The notes under the pieces: generated by a model | The model's database searches: none | What the model was told of the DNA's origin: nothing | Seen by the model: the letters and a program-made list of their open reading frames with translations, nothing else | Position numbers and translations under genes: made by a program | Shown here: piece after piece, positions 53,101 to 61,340 of the stretch | Layout of the letters: every line of letters starts with the position of its first letter | How positions within the stretch are numbered: the stretch's first letter is position 1 | From: Paenibacillus crassostreae | Lineage (GTDB): Bacteria > Bacillota > Bacilli > Paenibacillales > Paenibacillaceae | Reading direction: 5' to 3' | Length of the DNA stretch: 64,000 bases | Assembly (NCBI RefSeq): GCF_001857945.1 | Contig: NZ_CP017770.1 | Coordinates: forward strand, 3,720,001-3,784,000

Positions 53101-53915
53101 GTGTACTTTTTGACCAAAATTTCAAGGAAGAGATTAGTTCTGCTTGGAAGGTTATCCCAGGGTCGAATGGCTATTCAATAGATCGGGAGAATGGTCTTTC
53201 ATTAATGGCGCAAAGTAGTGGCTTGAATGGGCTATATTTGTTGAATGATGAGTGGACCAACTACAAGGTTGAGGTTGTAGCTCAAAGAATATCTGGTGTA
53301 GATGGTTTCTATGTAGGTGCGGGGTTGACGGATATTTCCTCGGTGAATAAAGATATTATCGAATATGCTATTGGTTACAACGGTAATGCGACGGGTGTAA
53401 AGGTGTATAAGCAGGGAATCGAAGCCTATACATTAGGTGATTATTCTTCGAGTACAGCCGCAGGTAATTTACGAGCTAGCTGTTATGAGGAGCTTGCCGA
53501 TCACACTGATTATACGATTACCGTTAATTATGGAGGTGCCAAGGGGAATCAACTGATCTGCTCTTATACGAACGGTATAGTCACAAGTAAGATCCTGGAT
53601 TATAAGCTAGAAGCTTATAACCAAGATATATATAACTCAGTTACAAGAGATGATCAACATGTGTATGTGAAGCTTGTTAATGCGGATAGCGTTGATAAGG
53701 TAACGAAGATTGATCTTGAAGGTCTTCAAGTTGCTAGCACAGGTAAAAAGATTGTATTAACCGCTGATTCTTCACTTGTTCACATTCCAAATGTAAATAA
53801 AAAGAATGATGAGCAAGTCAAACCAGTGGAGACAGAAATTCAAGTGGAAATTGATAGTACAACGGTAACCTTAGCTGCTCACTCCGTGAATATCCTTGTT
53901 CTAGACATTACTTGA
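50160..53915 (+). CDS. Multidomain alpha-L-arabinofuranosidase (GH51) with LamG domains
   Basis: A 1251-residue enzyme. Order: LamG-like lectin domain (about 10-240: HYKFDNSEQVGQDYSGKGKD, GLTISTWVYLGKGSNVWERI); an immunoglobulin-like domain (250-330); the GH51 N-terminal part (ILYGLFYEDINNAADGGIYA at 350-370) with an inserted carbohydrate-binding-like domain (about 410-550); the TIM barrel with acid/base E723 in GVGNENWGTEF and nucleophile E855 in FVGEYAS; a second concanavalin-like domain (980-1150); and the GH51 C-terminal beta domain. It removes terminal arabinofuranose from arabinan or arabinoxylan pieces. Unusually there is no signal peptide: the protein opens MKRDNTYKLNDSLIAHYKF. A start upstream was not found. 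BS site is weak (GACAGGTGATCC). Confidence 0.9.
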   Translation: MKRDNTYKLNDSLIAHYKFDNSEQVGQDYSGKGKDGIASGTTLPSIQIVDGRSAVTLSGGRNGSSYVKLPPDLMKDVGDHTGLTISTWVYLGKGSNVWERIFDFGKGSIGPYLFMTRNMRGTCFAGEDLTVDPGKSFAVGEWMHVAMSVIGTEGGTLSSAGSMVYVNGEVVADGMISQTSSGNYAKLRSWFATFVDNSNYNNNFIGMSQHTADDDFCGSLSDFRIYGAGLSQDEVIEVMCESLTDEEIVNLAKDKYLNFPTSIITEDIELPSSLMSGKVNVSWKSSDITAISNDGVVNPHIQAAKAGTITSILSKGASTIEKSFAVSVLPKELPPYTLTIDGSKKVLDVSEILYGLFYEDINNAADGGIYAELVQNRSFESFAFDSYSHVCGEHGLSTGRNHIPLHAWSGDTDQMTVKDSGGLNDFFGIEDKDVNSHYVTVADKATITNKGFADTNQNCAMFIQEGAKYDFTIWAKAETAGIITLQLLNSEGKTISDKAIIEVDGGNTWKKYGVDSKITLTGLTTVMGQLALTFDGEISIDMVSLMPEDVWGAGKEDQSETAHSNFISNPNYRLRKDLVKSLVDLHPTFLRFPGGCISEGSHIWENVYDWKESVGDIELRKENFNVWGYMMTMGLGYMEYFQLAEDLNATPLPVMACGVLCQARSDYANPAGGALRDYYVKNFTDLIDFAISIDFENNEWARLRKLMGHEKPFDLHYLGVGNENWGTEFFANFEYFKAVIDEYMDNHYPGYELHIISTVGAQADDDAYQQGWKFLSGNLEGSASVSFTDGHSRIEETITWYNKQKNYMDTIADEHYYRSNEYLLSNVDRYNYYYRAYDQDGNLNEAETSKVFVGEYASTDKNTLAGAIAEAAIMTGFENNTDVVRLVATAPLFNKVLTDGTYRWTPDCIWFDDETVWFTPNYYVQQLYAQYLGTQVLGTSFTTYRNGEPTKLIPHGGIEIATGNADIIVKRVKVTSNTDGSVLFDQNFKEEISSAWKVIPGSNGYSIDRENGLSLMAQSSGLNGLYLLNDEWTNYKVEVVAQRISGVDGFYVGAGLTDISSVNKDIIEYAIGYNGNATGVKVYKQGIEAYTLGDYSSSTAAGNLRASCYEELADHTDYTITVNYGGAKGNQLICSYTNGIVTSKILDYKLEAYNQDIYNSVTRDDQHVYVKLVNADSVDKVTKIDLEGLQVASTGKKIVLTADSSLVHIPNVNKKNDEQVKPVETEIQVEIDSTTVTLAAHSVNILVLDIT

Positions 53916-53943
53916 TCCTATATAGAATAGTATCTCTCTAACC

Positions 53944-53968
53944 AAGGACGCCGTAAGGCGTCCTTCTT
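53944..53968. terminator. Terminator between convergent genes
   Basis: AAGGACGCC (53944-53952) pairs perfectly with GGCGTCCTT (53957-53965) around GTAA. It serves the GH51 gene and, reversed, the minus-strand gene ending at 53972. Confidence 0.8.
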
Positions 53969-53971
53969 GTG

Positions 53972-54967
53972 CTACATTTTATCGATCTGCAACTCGTCGC
54001 GATTGATTTCTGTTATACCTGTGTTATCGAATACTGGAATAGACTCTCCTACAGATGCCTGTAACAGGCGTTCTACAATGAGCTTGCCCCATTCCTGTTC
54101 ATTTTGGGACAGAGAGGATGTAATCTGCCCATTGTGAATGGCTTCTTGAATGCTTGTTGACTTGCCAAAAGTGAAGGCGTATCGATCCAGACCTTTGGCT
54201 TTCCAGACGAAGACGGAAGAGGAAGCGGAGATGAAATCTAAGCCAACAAAAGCATCGAAATGAGGATGTTCATCAATCATGAATTCCAAATCAGATGTTG
54301 CGCGAGCAGAGTTGCCCTCGTTGTAGCGAACATCCAGCACTTGAATGTCTGTATATTTATTAATGTAATGGAGTAATCCCTCTAATCGTTCGCTTAAGCT
54401 GTTCATTTCAGGCATTCCCGTTTCAACCAAGATCATTCCTTTGTTTTTCAAAAGAGAGCCGATCATCATCCCCATCTTCTCACCAGAATGATAGTTATCC
54501 GAACCGATGAATGCTAGCCGTTTACTTTCAGGTGAATCGGATTCGAAGCAGATGACAGGAATTCCTGATTCTACGGCTTTATTAATCATAGGAATTAAGG
54601 CAATGGAATCGATGGGATCAAGCGCAATCCCATCTACCTGTTGGCGGATCAGCGTATCCATCATCCGGATTTGTTGCTCTAGACTGGTCTCGTCTGGTGC
54701 TTTAACAATTAAACGAACGCCATTGGCATTCGCAGTCTTTTCTGCAATCTGTGTAATCATACCGTAATACGAATGAGCCATAGGATATATGATGCCGAAT
54801 TGTTTAGTAGTTATCATCGTATTCGTGGTTGGATTCTCAAGATTCGTTGCTACTGATGATGGACTATTCGGATCGGTAGATCTTTCTTTTGAATTAATCA
54901 CAAATAGAAGTGAGCATAACACTAAAAAGCATAAGATCGTTGTAATTATAGTCGTTGTTTTTAGCAT
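53972..54967 (-). CDS. Membrane-anchored sugar-binding protein of a three-component sensor (XylFII-like)
   Basis: A 331-residue protein from ATG 54967 (GAAGGAG upstream), one base after the response-regulator stop. The N-terminus is a signal anchor without lipobox (MLKTTTIITTILCFLVLCSL), followed by a type 1 periplasmic-binding fold: KQFGIIYPMAHSYYGMITQI, IRQQVDGIALDPIDSIALIP and FIGSDNYHSGEKMGMMIGSL. It ends without a transport partner. In clostridial XylFII-LytS-YesN systems such a protein binds a sugar outside and hands the signal to a LytS-type kinase. The kinase and regulator are the two genes upstream in this operon. Confidence 0.85.
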   Translation of the reverse strand: MLKTTTIITTILCFLVLCSLLFVINSKERSTDPNSPSSVATNLENPTTNTMITTKQFGIIYPMAHSYYGMITQIAEKTANANGVRLIVKAPDETSLEQQIRMMDTLIRQQVDGIALDPIDSIALIPMINKAVESGIPVICFESDSPESKRLAFIGSDNYHSGEKMGMMIGSLLKNKGMILVETGMPEMNSLSERLEGLLHYINKYTDIQVLDVRYNEGNSARATSDLEFMIDEHPHFDAFVGLDFISASSSVFVWKAKGLDRYAFTFGKSTSIQEAIHNGQITSSLSQNEQEWGKLIVERLLQASVGESIPVFDNTGITEINRDELQIDKM

Positions 54968-54968
54968 A

Positions 54969-56591
54969 TTATGCTCCTTCAGTTCCAGAAGATTGGATCG
55001 AGATTGAATCACTTCGTCGGAATTCCTTGGTTGTCATTCCCGTTGATTTCTTGAATAGATTAGAGAAGTAATGAGCGTCATTATAACCTACCTGATAAGC
55101 AATTTCATAGGACTTGGCATGTGTGGATTTCAAGAGTTCCATTGCTCTACGAATTCGAATATGTGTTACATACTCAATAAATGTCTGACCCGTCTCTTGG
55201 CTAAATACCTTACTTAAATGACTTGGGCTAACGCTGACATATTCAGCTGCATCTATAAGGGATAATTGATTGTTATGATAATGGCAACGAATATACTCTT
55301 TCACTTGTTCTAACATCTCGGTATACTTATCAGTTGATTCTTTACGCTTCAACCAGTATTGTTGTGCAAGATTGATTAAGAAAGCGAAGGCTTTCCCCCA
55401 GGAATCGACGGTTTCAATTTGCTTCTGTAATTTTCCTAGGGTTGCGGCTGCTTCCTCTGAATTCTGAAATGTCTCCTTAGTACTTTGGAATACTTTAAAG
55501 ATGAGATCATTCAGAATATAATAACCATATAAAGGTACATGCCAATTCAGTCTCTTCAAATCTGAAGCAAACTGTTCGACAAATGGTGTAACATGGGTTG
55601 AAGAACCGAATTTAAGATAGGAAATGAATTCATTATGATCTAAAGAGATTGTCTGATCTAGAGATTCCCCAATCATGGGATACAGACCATTCTGCCCCTG
55701 TTTGGTCAGAAGTCGACGCCAATGTTTGTCTTCTTCCGCTTCCAGGTAGGAGTCATGAATGCCAAGTAATCGATGTTGAATCGTTCCGATTCCGATGGAA
55801 AGTTCGATTGGAATGGCTAGATTGTCTTGATCCTCATGTTGTTCTTGTAAGCTATCGATCGCAAGCTGAAGCTGTTCCGTTGTGTTTCCTTTCAGAATCC
55901 AAATCTTTTCCGTACGTTTTTGCTTAAAGGTAAGTAATTCAACTTGCTTCTGTAAGCTAAATTCTAACTCGGTCTCTTTCTGTAAGATGTGTGATGTATC
56001 TATGGATAGGTCATTATCGTGACAGCGAAATTCAGTAATGATGACGCAATAATATTTAGCTACGAGTGTAAGAGATAGTAAGTTAGCAGAATGAATAGCT
56101 TCGGAGGTTGTCATATAACCATTACATAGGTCGGCCAGAAGCATTTCTTGCGTACGTATCTTCTGAGTGGCAAGCATTTGAGTTAAGTTCTTAATCCTTT
56201 CCTTCTCCTCACGTTCGGCATCAATCTTCTGACTGATTCGATGTAGCTGTTGTATAATATCAGCGGCACTAACAGGCTTAATACAATATTCATCGACACC
56301 AATGCGGAGCGCAGATTGTGCATATTGAAATTCATCATGCCCACTTAGAATCATAATTTTTATGTCGGGCATCCGTTTACGAATGATCGAGCTAAGCTCT
56401 AAACCATTCATGAATGGCATTTTAATATCCGTGATCAGGATGTCAGGCATCCACTGCTCAATAAGGGGGAGTGCAACTTCCCCATCCGAAGCATCTCCAC
56501 AGTATTCGAAGCCTTCTTGCTCCCAATGGATACAATCTCGTATATTTTCTCTGAACAAAATCTCATCATCTACTAGCATAACTCTCTTCAT
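54969..56591 (-). CDS. YesN-like response regulator with AraC-type DNA-binding domain
   Basis: A 540-residue regulator of usual YesN length. REC domain: MLVDDEILFRENI, DILITDIKMPFMNGLEL with D55, and EYCIKPVSA with K105. A coiled helical segment and a middle domain (about 135-425) precede the AraC domain at 435-530: YVSVSPSHLSKVFSQETGQT and SYEIAYQVGYNDAHYFSNLF. It overlaps the kinase gene by 4 bases. Its targets are likely the divergent transporter genes at 58679-63328. Confidence 0.93.
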   Translation of the reverse strand: MKRVMLVDDEILFRENIRDCIHWEQEGFEYCGDASDGEVALPLIEQWMPDILITDIKMPFMNGLELSSIIRKRMPDIKIMILSGHDEFQYAQSALRIGVDEYCIKPVSAADIIQQLHRISQKIDAEREEKERIKNLTQMLATQKIRTQEMLLADLCNGYMTTSEAIHSANLLSLTLVAKYYCVIITEFRCHDNDLSIDTSHILQKETELEFSLQKQVELLTFKQKRTEKIWILKGNTTEQLQLAIDSLQEQHEDQDNLAIPIELSIGIGTIQHRLLGIHDSYLEAEEDKHWRRLLTKQGQNGLYPMIGESLDQTISLDHNEFISYLKFGSSTHVTPFVEQFASDLKRLNWHVPLYGYYILNDLIFKVFQSTKETFQNSEEAAATLGKLQKQIETVDSWGKAFAFLINLAQQYWLKRKESTDKYTEMLEQVKEYIRCHYHNNQLSLIDAAEYVSVSPSHLSKVFSQETGQTFIEYVTHIRIRRAMELLKSTHAKSYEIAYQVGYNDAHYFSNLFKKSTGMTTKEFRRSDSISIQSSGTEGA

Positions 56592-58414
56592 GTGCTATCC
56601 CTCCGTTCGATCGGAATGCGTAATGATACGCGCGTCCCTTGAAGCTCCACACTTTCGATGGTTACTCCGTAGTGCTGTCCATAATATAATCGAACCCTCT
56701 GATGTACATTATAGAGACCGAACCCTATGGTTATGTCATCTTCGATGAGTTCCTGAGATGATGAAACATCTAATCTTGTTTGAATCTGTTTCATACGCTC
56801 AGAAGTGATCCCAATTCCATCATCTTCAACAATCAACGTAAAGATCCCTTTCTGTTCTTCACGTGCACTGATTCGGATAAGTCCTTTTCTTCTTTTATTC
56901 TTAATTCCGTGATAGAGTGCATTCTCCACAATAGGTTGAAGTGACATCTTGAGAATAGGTATATCTAGTAAAGCGGGTTCAACCTGAATATCGTATTGGA
57001 GAATATCTCGATAGCGCATTTGTTGAATAATCAAATAACTTTGGACATGCTCTAGCTCGTCTCTTAAAGGAATCCAATCACGACCCTTGCTTAGACTGAT
57101 GCGAAAAAAACGTGACAATGCTTGAACCAACTGTATAACTTGAGCATTCTTGTTGGCTTCAGCCATCCAGACGATGGAATCGAGCGTATTGTATAGGAAG
57201 TGGGGATTAATCTGAGCTTGCAACGTTCGTAGCTCGGCTTTTTGGATTTGATCTTGTTCTTGAATGCTCTTCTCTAGTAACATCTTGATTTGTTCAAGCA
57301 TGGTATTGAAGCTTTTACCTAGATCAGCAATTTCATCTTGGCCAGTAGTCTTCACCTTGGCTTCAAGGAATCCGGAGGCAGCTTGGCGCATTTGTTTCTT
57401 CAACAATTGAACAGGCCGAATCAACCATCTAGTCATAAAGAAATATAAAGTAATTGTAAAAAGAATACTTAACGCAACGCTGACGATGATTACTTGTCTG
57501 ATCTCATTCGCTTCCTGAACAATCTCCTGTAACGGTGCAGAGCCAACGATAATCCATCCCGTCTCTGCTGAAGTTGTATATGCAATGAATTGTGGTTTCC
57601 CTTTAGAAGACTCTACAAAGCTTCCCCGCTTTTGAATGAACTGATGTTGCAGGTCTAGCGGTTGCCCTTGAATGGCTTGAGACGCATCATTGATCTGTGA
57701 GGGAACGAAGATAGCTTTACCTCGCTCATCGATGACGTGGAAGAATCCAGTTTGTCCAATCGTGGTATGGTCGACAAATTGTTCGACGATCGAATCATCC
57801 AGATCAATGACAATGAACCCGATAACTTCATGAGTAATCTGCTGTTTGACTGCTGCCATAATGGAAATGACATTAGGCTGTTGGTATTGAAATCCATCCA
57901 ATCTGTCAAGAGGCTCAGCATCGGACGGAGTGATGTTAAGCACCTGATCAGGGTGGTTAAGTAACTCTGTGAAATGTGGGTTGCGAAGTGGATTAACATC
58001 AAGTTGGAATACACCAATCTTTTCACTAATACCTTTCCCGTATAAATTAACCATGGATATGTTCAGAACACTCTCGTATTTATAGGTCTCCCTGTAGAGG
58101 TCGAAGGTAGTTAATATTTCCTTGGCATCCTCATAGGTCTCGGTTTGCGAATAGAGGAAATGGTGAACGGTTGGATTATTACTTAATTCTAACAACTCTC
58201 TTACATCTTGAAATAGAATGTCGATATCTCGACCAAGTTGATCAGCGATCATTAATGTTGCTGTTTTACTGTGGCTACTGACGGTATTGAACGATTTCTG
58301 GTATGATACGGAGCCAACTGCTATCAAGGGAATGGATGTTAGAATGACGAATAAGGTCAGCAGTTTCGCACGTAGACTTGAAGTAATCCATTGTAATAGT
58401 CTCATAGGGGCCAT
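56588..58414 (-). CDS. YesM-like sensor histidine kinase
   Basis: A 608-residue kinase from ATG 58414 (AGAAGGG upstream). TM1 near 16-36; an extracellular dCACHE-like sensor (about 40-300: IGFIVIDLDDSIVEQFVDHT, AYTTSAETGWIIVGSAPLQE); TM2 near 305-325; HAMP; QINPHFLYNTLD with the His near 403; HATPase motifs NALYHG and VEDDGIGIT. ATG 58405 is an alternative. It is the first gene of the three-gene sensor operon. Confidence 0.92.
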   Translation of the reverse strand: MAPMRLLQWITSSLRAKLLTLFVILTSIPLIAVGSVSYQKSFNTVSSHSKTATLMIADQLGRDIDILFQDVRELLELSNNPTVHHFLYSQTETYEDAKEILTTFDLYRETYKYESVLNISMVNLYGKGISEKIGVFQLDVNPLRNPHFTELLNHPDQVLNITPSDAEPLDRLDGFQYQQPNVISIMAAVKQQITHEVIGFIVIDLDDSIVEQFVDHTTIGQTGFFHVIDERGKAIFVPSQINDASQAIQGQPLDLQHQFIQKRGSFVESSKGKPQFIAYTTSAETGWIIVGSAPLQEIVQEANEIRQVIIVSVALSILFTITLYFFMTRWLIRPVQLLKKQMRQAASGFLEAKVKTTGQDEIADLGKSFNTMLEQIKMLLEKSIQEQDQIQKAELRTLQAQINPHFLYNTLDSIVWMAEANKNAQVIQLVQALSRFFRISLSKGRDWIPLRDELEHVQSYLIIQQMRYRDILQYDIQVEPALLDIPILKMSLQPIVENALYHGIKNKRRKGLIRISAREEQKGIFTLIVEDDGIGITSERMKQIQTRLDVSSSQELIEDDITIGFGLYNVHQRVRLYYGQHYGVTIESVELQGTRVSLRIPIERRDST

Positions 58415-58433
58415 GTAACCCTTCTATACATAA

Positions 58434-58447
58434 TGTAAACGATTTCA
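58434..58447. promoter_or_regulatory. Perfect cre box between the sensor operon and the transporter operon
   Basis: TGTAAACGATTTCA fits the cre consensus TGWNANCGNTNWCA at every position. It lies 20 bases before the kinase start and about 230 before the transporter start, so CcpA repression would act most directly on the sensor operon. Confidence 0.6.
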
Positions 58448-58678
58448 ACATTCAAAAACCATCATATCAAATAAATGACTCATTTTCTATGGATATCCAA
58501 TACTGATCAAAAAAGCACAACTTTTAAATAAAATATTACACAAATGAAAAGGAGAGATAGGAAAATAAACAAAAAAACAAAGAGAATGCCTAAGGATCTC
58601 CGTATATTGAATGCATGGAAGCGCTTTATAATAAACACACGCCAATCATTGGTGATGACAAGGGGAGGTATGAATGTA

Positions 58679-59719
58679 ATGAGAAAAGCGTATAAATCAG
58701 GGGCGTTTACCGTATTGATGTCATTGATGTTGTTGGTAGCTGCTTGTGGTGGTAATAACGGGGCTGCAACAAACGATAAAGCAAATGAACCGGCTAAGAC
58801 AACAACAACAACTACGACGGATAGCGGAACAACGACAGACAAGAAGATTGTATTTGGTTTCTCACAAGTAGGTGCTGAAAGTGGGTGGCGTACAGCGAAT
58901 ACGACCTCCATTCAAGAATCAGCTAAAGAAGCGGGATTTGATCTGAAGTTCTCCGATGCACAGCAAAAACAAGAGAATCAAATCAAAGCAATTCGCTCAT
59001 TTATTCAACAAAAAGTAGATGTGATTGGTTTCTCACCAGTGGTTGAGTCCGGTTGGGATACTGTATTAAAAGAAGCCAAAGATGCAGGGATTCCCGTTAT
59101 TCTAACAGATCGATCTGTCGATTCTACGGATACTTCACTTTATGTGACATTCTTAGGATCTGATTTCGTGCTCGAAGGTGAGAAGGCGGGTGAATGGCTT
59201 GTAGATCAATACAAAGATACTACGGAACAAGTGAATATTGTTGAGTTGCAAGGGACAACGGGTTCAGCACCGGCAATTGATCGCAAAGAAGGCTTTGAGA
59301 AGATAATCAAAGATCACGATAATCTGAAGATCATCGCTTCTCAGACTGGCGACTTTACTCGGGCTAAAGGGAAAGAAGTCATGCAAGCATTCTTGAAATC
59401 GAATAAAGATATTGACGTACTCTATGCTCATAACGATGACATGGCTCTTGGGGCAATCCAAGCCATTGAAGCTGCCGGTCTGAAACCAGGTGAAGATATT
59501 AAAATTATTACGGTCGACGGAATTAAAGATGGATTTCAAGCAGCAAGTGAAGGCAAAATTAATTTCATCGTAGAATGTAACCCCTTGTTCGGTCCGCAGT
59601 TAATGGACACGATTAAAGATGTTCTTGCTGGCAAAGAGGTTCCAAAACGGACAGTAACGGAAGAGGGCACATTTACGATAGAACAAGCAAAAGAGGCACT
59701 TCCTAACCGTAAATACTAA
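58679..59719 (+). CDS. YtfQ-like sugar-binding lipoprotein of a furanose ABC transporter
   Basis: A 346-residue protein from ATG 58679; AGGGGAGG at 58661-58668 rules out the longer frame beginning at 58544. The lipobox is MLLVAAC. The mature part, KKIVFGFSQVGAESGWRTAN, QQKQENQIKAIRSFIQQKVD, SPVVESGWDTVLKEAKDAGI and QTGDFTRAKGKEVMQAFLKS, matches E. coli YtfQ closely. YtfQ binds galactofuranose; homologues elsewhere bind arabinofuranose. With a GH51 arabinofuranosidase near, arabinofuranose is a sensible guess. A hairpin lies between it and the ATPase gene. Confidence 0.92.
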   Translation: MRKAYKSGAFTVLMSLMLLVAACGGNNGAATNDKANEPAKTTTTTTTDSGTTTDKKIVFGFSQVGAESGWRTANTTSIQESAKEAGFDLKFSDAQQKQENQIKAIRSFIQQKVDVIGFSPVVESGWDTVLKEAKDAGIPVILTDRSVDSTDTSLYVTFLGSDFVLEGEKAGEWLVDQYKDTTEQVNIVELQGTTGSAPAIDRKEGFEKIIKDHDNLKIIASQTGDFTRAKGKEVMQAFLKSNKDIDVLYAHNDDMALGAIQAIEAAGLKPGEDIKIITVDGIKDGFQAASEGKINFIVECNPLFGPQLMDTIKDVLAGKEVPKRTVTEEGTFTIEQAKEALPNRKY

Positions 59720-59743
59720 TGATTATAAATAGTTAACTGGGTT

Positions 59744-59785
59744 GGCCACTTCGTCTAATCAAAGATCTCATCGGACGAAGTGGTC
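59744..59785 (+). promoter_or_regulatory. Intercistronic hairpin between binding-protein and ATPase genes
   Basis: GGCCACTTCGTC (59744-59755) pairs with GACGAAGTGGTC (59774-59785) with a wobble. Only a weak T run follows. It parallels the hairpins at 46931-47012 in the other importer and could raise the level of the binding-protein mRNA. Confidence 0.6.
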
Positions 59786-59813
59786 TTATACAGCGTGGAA
59801 AGGAGATAAGGAC

Positions 59814-61340
59814 ATGGATCAGCAACAACCTATCTTACAAATGACGGATATCCACAAACAATTTCCTGGTGTTAAGGCATTATCTAGCATAGACTTTCGC
59901 TTATTCTCTGGAGAAATTCATGCCTTAATGGGGGAGAATGGAGCGGGAAAGTCAACTCTAATTAAGGTATTAACTGGAGTATATGCTCATGACCAAGGCA
60001 CAGTGGATTTAGAGGGGAAGTCGATTGCAATTCAAAGCCCACATCATGCAGTGGAAATCGGAATCAGTACCGTATATCAAGAAGTTAATTTATGTCCGAA
60101 TTTATCTGTTGCAGAGAATATCTTTATCGGACGAGAGCCTCGACGCTACGGTCGAATCCTATGGAAAGAGATTAATCGAAGAGCTTCTCAATTACTCCAA
60201 GAACGATTACAGCTTCACATTGATGTAAGCAAGCCATTGCATAGTTTTTCTGTAGCCATCCAACAGCTAGTTGCGATCGCACGAGCCTTGGATGTATCTG
60301 CTAAGGTTCTTATTCTAGATGAGCCGACATCAAGCTTAGATCAGAGCGAAGTGAAACAACTATTCCAAATCATGAAGCAATTAAAGAACGAAGGGTTGGC
60401 CATCTTATTCGTTACTCATTTCTTAGATCAGGTATATGAAATGTCAGATCGCATAACCATTCTCCGTAACGGAGAGTTTGTTGGGGAATATTTAGCACAA
60501 GATCTCCCCCGAATAGAATTAGTGTCGAAGATGATTGGGAAGGAATTGCATATGCTTGATGACCTACCAAAGACGACAGAAGGAAGAGAAGGAATGGAAG
60601 AAGTGTTGATTGAGGCATCTGGACTTGGAAGAAAAGGGGCGATTGAGCCTTTCACTTTACGAATCGGTAAGGGGGAAGTTGTTGGCCTTGCAGGACTTCT
60701 GGGTTCAGGAAGAACAGAACTTGCACGTCTCTTGTTCGGTGCTGATCGTGCTGATCAAGGTGTACTTAAGTTTAGTGATAGCGGAGAATCTGTCCATTCA
60801 CCTAAACAAGCTATAGATCTAGGAATCGCCTTTTGTTCTGAGAATCGAAAGGCGGAAGGAATCATTGAGAATTTAACCATTCGAGAGAATATTATTCTTG
60901 CTCTCCAAGCCAATCGTGGGCTGTTCCATACGATTCCTCGTAAGAGGCAAGAAGAGATAGCAGACCAATATATCCAGATATTGAACATCAATCCATCCAA
61001 TCCTGAGCATCTAGTCAAGAACTTAAGTGGGGGTAATCAACAAAAGGTTATTCTGGCACGTTGGTTATTAATGCAGCCTAAGTTACTTATTCTAGATGAA
61101 CCAACGCGAGGAATTGATGTGGGAACAAAAGCTGAAATACAGAAATTGGTCATCTCCTTATCACGCGAGCAAAAGATGTCTTTCTTATTCATTTCCTCTG
61201 AATTAGAAGAAGTTGTTCGCGTCAGTGATTGCATCGCAATTCTTCGTGATCACCAAATGGTACAAGAAATGAAAGGCGATGAAATAAGCCAACAGCTTAT
61301 TTTACAGGCTATCGCGGGAGGTCAATCAACGAATGGCTAA
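59814..61340 (+). CDS. YtfR-like sugar ABC transporter ATPase (two cassettes)
   Basis: A 508-residue ATPase from ATG 59814 (AAAGGAG upstream) with two ABC domains, as in RbsA/YtfR. First: LMGENGAGKSTLIKVLTG, SFSVAIQQLVAIARAL (a divergent signature) and LILDEPTSSLD. Second: GLLGSGRTELARLLFG (atypical Walker A), LSGGNQQKVILARWL and LDEPTRGIDVG. CUT2 transporters usually show this asymmetry. It overlaps the permease gene by 8 bases. Confidence 0.94.
   Translation: MDQQQPILQMTDIHKQFPGVKALSSIDFRLFSGEIHALMGENGAGKSTLIKVLTGVYAHDQGTVDLEGKSIAIQSPHHAVEIGISTVYQEVNLCPNLSVAENIFIGREPRRYGRILWKEINRRASQLLQERLQLHIDVSKPLHSFSVAIQQLVAIARALDVSAKVLILDEPTSSLDQSEVKQLFQIMKQLKNEGLAILFVTHFLDQVYEMSDRITILRNGEFVGEYLAQDLPRIELVSKMIGKELHMLDDLPKTTEGREGMEEVLIEASGLGRKGAIEPFTLRIGKGEVVGLAGLLGSGRTELARLLFGADRADQGVLKFSDSGESVHSPKQAIDLGIAFCSENRKAEGIIENLTIRENIILALQANRGLFHTIPRKRQEEIADQYIQILNINPSNPEHLVKNLSGGNQQKVILARWLLMQPKLLILDEPTRGIDVGTKAEIQKLVISLSREQKMSFLFISSELEEVVRVSDCIAILRDHQMVQEMKGDEISQQLILQAIAGGQSTNG

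Noticed and set aside
58544..58678. Longer start for the YtfQ-like protein
   Set aside because: The 45 extra residues are basic and would precede the lipoprotein signal; AGGGGAGG is placed for ATG 58679.
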